Shown here in pieces: positions 5,479 to 7,132 of a stretch of DNA of 7,132 nt; the stretch's first letter is position 1, and every line of letters begins with the position of its first letter. The stretch comes from Bacillota bacterium (GTDB lineage Bacteria > Bacillota > Clostridia > TANB77 > CAG-465). The notes under the pieces were generated by a model, which ran no database searches, was not told the DNA's origin, and saw only the letters and a list, made by a program, of their open reading frames with translations. Location: the NCBI GenBank assembly GCA_023410645.1, contig JAEYPQ010000069.1:1-7132 (forward strand), in the 5' to 3' direction. Position numbers and translations under genes: made by a program.

Positions 5479-5515
5479 AAATGTGATTCAAAGTTTTTTA
5501 CAATGAATCACATTT
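5479..5515. terminator. Stem-loop after the surface-protein gene, probable bidirectional terminator
   Basis: AAATGTGATTCA (5479-5490) and TGAATCACATTT (5504-5515) form a perfect 12-bp stem with a 13-nt loop. In minus-strand RNA the stem is followed by CUUUUAUG, a short U-rich tail. On the plus strand the tail is UUAUUAUAAAUAUUUUU. It lies about 35 nt after the stop of the Ig/lectin gene and most likely ends that transcript. Confidence 0.65.
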
Positions 5516-5549
5516 TATTATAAATATTTTTATTATAAATTTGATTTTT

Positions 5550-7132
5550 TTAAAACGAACTACCAACTAGTACTACTGGTCTAAATAATGTTTTGCTATA
5601 ATAATCTCCAGCTGACAAGCCAAATTTAAATGCACTAGATACATAAACTGTAGGTTGTCCAACAATTGTCAGACTACTCTCAGATCCCCTTGTAAAGAAA
5701 GGACTAGTGCCATATGGGAATATTGAACCAGCATATTGTATACTATACCAATTCATTTGATTTATACTAGTTTCATAAATTGCATCTCCAACCTTATATG
5801 AATTTATTTCATAATTTGCACTCGACTGTTCAGAATTCGACATTGAATCATTTGCTCCCAAAGTGTATACATCTTTATATTTTAAATCTGCATTTGCAAT
5901 AGCACTATACTGATTACTTGGACTTATCATACTTGACATTACATATGCTAATACTGTCTCATACATTGGACCATTAACATCATATACTCCATATACATTA
6001 CCAGTTGTACTTTGAGATGTATTTAAAACATATGCTACACTATCAGAACCGCCTCCTGTATAATTTTGAGTATCAGTATTTCTAGCAAGATCTCTATTAA
6101 TTCCATAGACGCTACTAGAAAGATATACCATAGCTCCATATTCTATATTTTTCATCATATGAGTATCAATACCGATTCCAGATGTTCCCCATCCAAAATA
6201 TGTTCCACGATATGCTTCCATATTTCTACATGCACTAAAAGCATCAGATATTGAGTCTAGTGCCATAGCTCGTTTACCAGGTGCACTTTTAACTGAAGTT
6301 ACATCTCCACTAGCTTTAAATTTTGCTACCCATATTCCAGTTAATTCTGTACCTCCAAATGTAAATGCTGGATGCATTATATATCCATTAGTTGCACTTG
6401 TATTAGTAGACTGTATAAAATTAATTAATATTGTTTGAGCAGTATTGGTGTGTGGTGTTGGTATCTTGTATTCATATCTTGGTATCCATACCCACATACT
6501 TCCCTCTTGAGTCATTGCATTTGCCCATTTTTTATTTGCATAATCATACCAATCTGGATCAGATTCTGTTGTAGTTGTTAAATTACCACTTGTATCCCAT
6601 TTTATTGGAGTCATTCCAGCCGAAAGCTTTGGTTTATTTACTCCTTTTGCAGCATTATAGTCTGAAAGTATTGTAAATGAATTACTTCTTGTAGATATAA
6701 CATTTCCGGCATTATCTGTTCCCTTTACCCACAAATAGTATGTACCATCTGCAGAATAAGTTAATGTTATTCCGTTTGAAAATGTTGCCCATCCACTACC
6801 TGGTTCTGTTGTACTTGTGCTCCATACATACTGCAATGTACTTGCATTTATTCCACTTGCACTATCATTTAGTATTGCTGTCGTACTTGCCACTGATACA
6901 TTACTTGCTCCATTTGTTCCAAATGATGCTGTAGGAATTGTCTTATCTATTTTAACTATATATCCTGTTGATTCTGCTCCTACAGTTCCTACATTATTTA
7001 CGGCCCTTGCTTTTACTGTAGTTGTTCCTTCACTTGTTACTACTATTTTATTTGCCCCATTATATGTTTGCCATGAACCTCCATTTATTGAGTATTCATA
7101 TCTTGTTATACCAGGTGAAGCCACTTCATTTA
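5550..7132 (-). CDS. Large secreted protein: Ig-like repeats plus C-type-lectin/FGE-like domain (5' end missing)
   Basis: The reading frame is open through the right edge. The GTG at 7124 is an internal Val (preceding codons Asn-Glu), so the true start is outside the window. About 526 residues are visible. Residues about 1-64 and 65-154 are two beta-rich bacterial Ig-like modules; signatures are YEYSINGGSWQTY with VKARAVNNVG, and YYLWVKGTDNAGN. From about 157 comes a C-terminal domain: GVNKPKLSAGMTPIKW, then WYDYANKKWANAM, GSMWVWIPRYEYKI (about 210-223), HPAFTFGGTELTGIWVAKF, and TTGNVYGVYDVNGPMYETV (about 375-393), a variant of the G-YDM-GN-WEW motif of formylglycine-generating-enzyme/C-type-lectin folds. 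The end, SPFFTRGS...LFRPVVLV, matches the R-G...FRPV ending of this fold. Known relatives are large surface proteins of gut Clostridia, often with a prepilin-like N-terminus. The likely role is ligand binding or adhesion; no enzymatic role is supported. It ends at a stem-loop and is not part of the dcw operon. Confidence 0.85.
   Translation of the reverse strand, partial: NEVASPGITRYEYSINGGSWQTYNGANKIVVTSEGTTTVKARAVNNVGTVGAESTGYIVKIDKTIPTASFGTNGASNVSVASTTAILNDSASGINASTLQYVWSTSTTEPGSGWATFSNGITLTYSADGTYYLWVKGTDNAGNVISTRSNSFTILSDYNAAKGVNKPKLSAGMTPIKWDTSGNLTTTTESDPDWYDYANKKWANAMTQEGSMWVWIPRYEYKIPTPHTNTAQTILINFIQSTNTSATNGYIMHPAFTFGGTELTGIWVAKFKASGDVTSVKSAPGKRAMALDSISDAFSACRNMEAYRGTYFGWGTSGIGIDTHMMKNIEYGAMVYLSSSVYGINRDLARNTDTQNYTGGGSDSVAYVLNTSQSTTGNVYGVYDVNGPMYETVLAYVMSSMISPSNQYSAIANADLKYKDVYTLGANDSMSNSEQSSANYEINSYKVGDAIYETSINQMNWYSIQYAGSIFPYGTSPFFTRGSESSLTIVGQPTVYVSSAFKFGLSAGDYYSKTLFRPVVLVGSSF

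Noticed and set aside
4680..5549. Template repeat or reverse transcriptase of a retroelement downstream of the lectin-fold gene
   Set aside because: No second copy of the 3' end of the gene and no reverse transcriptase motif is present in this or any other part of the window.
7122..7124. GTG as start of the Ig/lectin protein
   Set aside because: The frame stays open upstream (Asn-Glu codons) to the window edge, there is no ribosome binding site, and it falls in the middle of an Ig-like module. The gene is 5'-partial.

Overview
The window looks like a chromosomal segment from a low-GC (about 30% by eye) Bacillota, most likely an uncultured Clostridia-type bacterium. The grounds are strong AT bias, A/T-rich spacers, clear Shine-Dalgarno sites, a Clostridia-style start of the division and cell wall (dcw) cluster, and two surface-protein genes of types common in gut Clostridia. 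Every convincing gene lies on the minus strand, so the region is transcribed from high to low coordinates.

Right part (5550-7132): the 3' part of a large secreted protein with two visible bacterial Ig-like modules and a C-terminal C-type-lectin / formylglycine-generating-enzyme-like domain. Its 5' end lies outside the window. A stem-loop at 5479-5515 follows it. Next is a self-contained gene for an unrecognised 80-residue protein (5041-5283). It has a near-consensus promoter with an extended -10, a palindrome over the predicted transcription start, a near-perfect ribosome binding site and its own terminator.

Centre (4744 down to 273): the start of a dcw operon, mraZ - rsmH - ftsL - class B penicillin-binding protein with two PASTA domains. 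The mraZ promoter is followed by three 10-bp direct repeats, the expected binding site of MraZ itself, so autoregulation of the operon is likely. MraZ is the regulator, RsmH methylates 16S rRNA, FtsL helps build the divisome and the PBP crosslinks septal (or spore) peptidoglycan. Two features are unusual. The roughly 200-bp mraZ-rsmH gap is filled with degenerate tandem repeats, and a long hairpin separates ftsL from the PBP gene.

Left edge (1-136): the dcw run stops after the PBP gene. The next gene, cut by the window edge, encodes a prepilin-like protein with a class III-type N-terminus that lacks the usual Glu at position 5.

The best candidates for something undescribed are the autonomous 80-residue gene, the repeat-filled mraZ-rsmH leader, and the lectin-fold surface protein, whose fold is the one used by diversity-generating retroelement targets. 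No RNA gene, CRISPR array, insertion sequence or reverse transcriptase was found.
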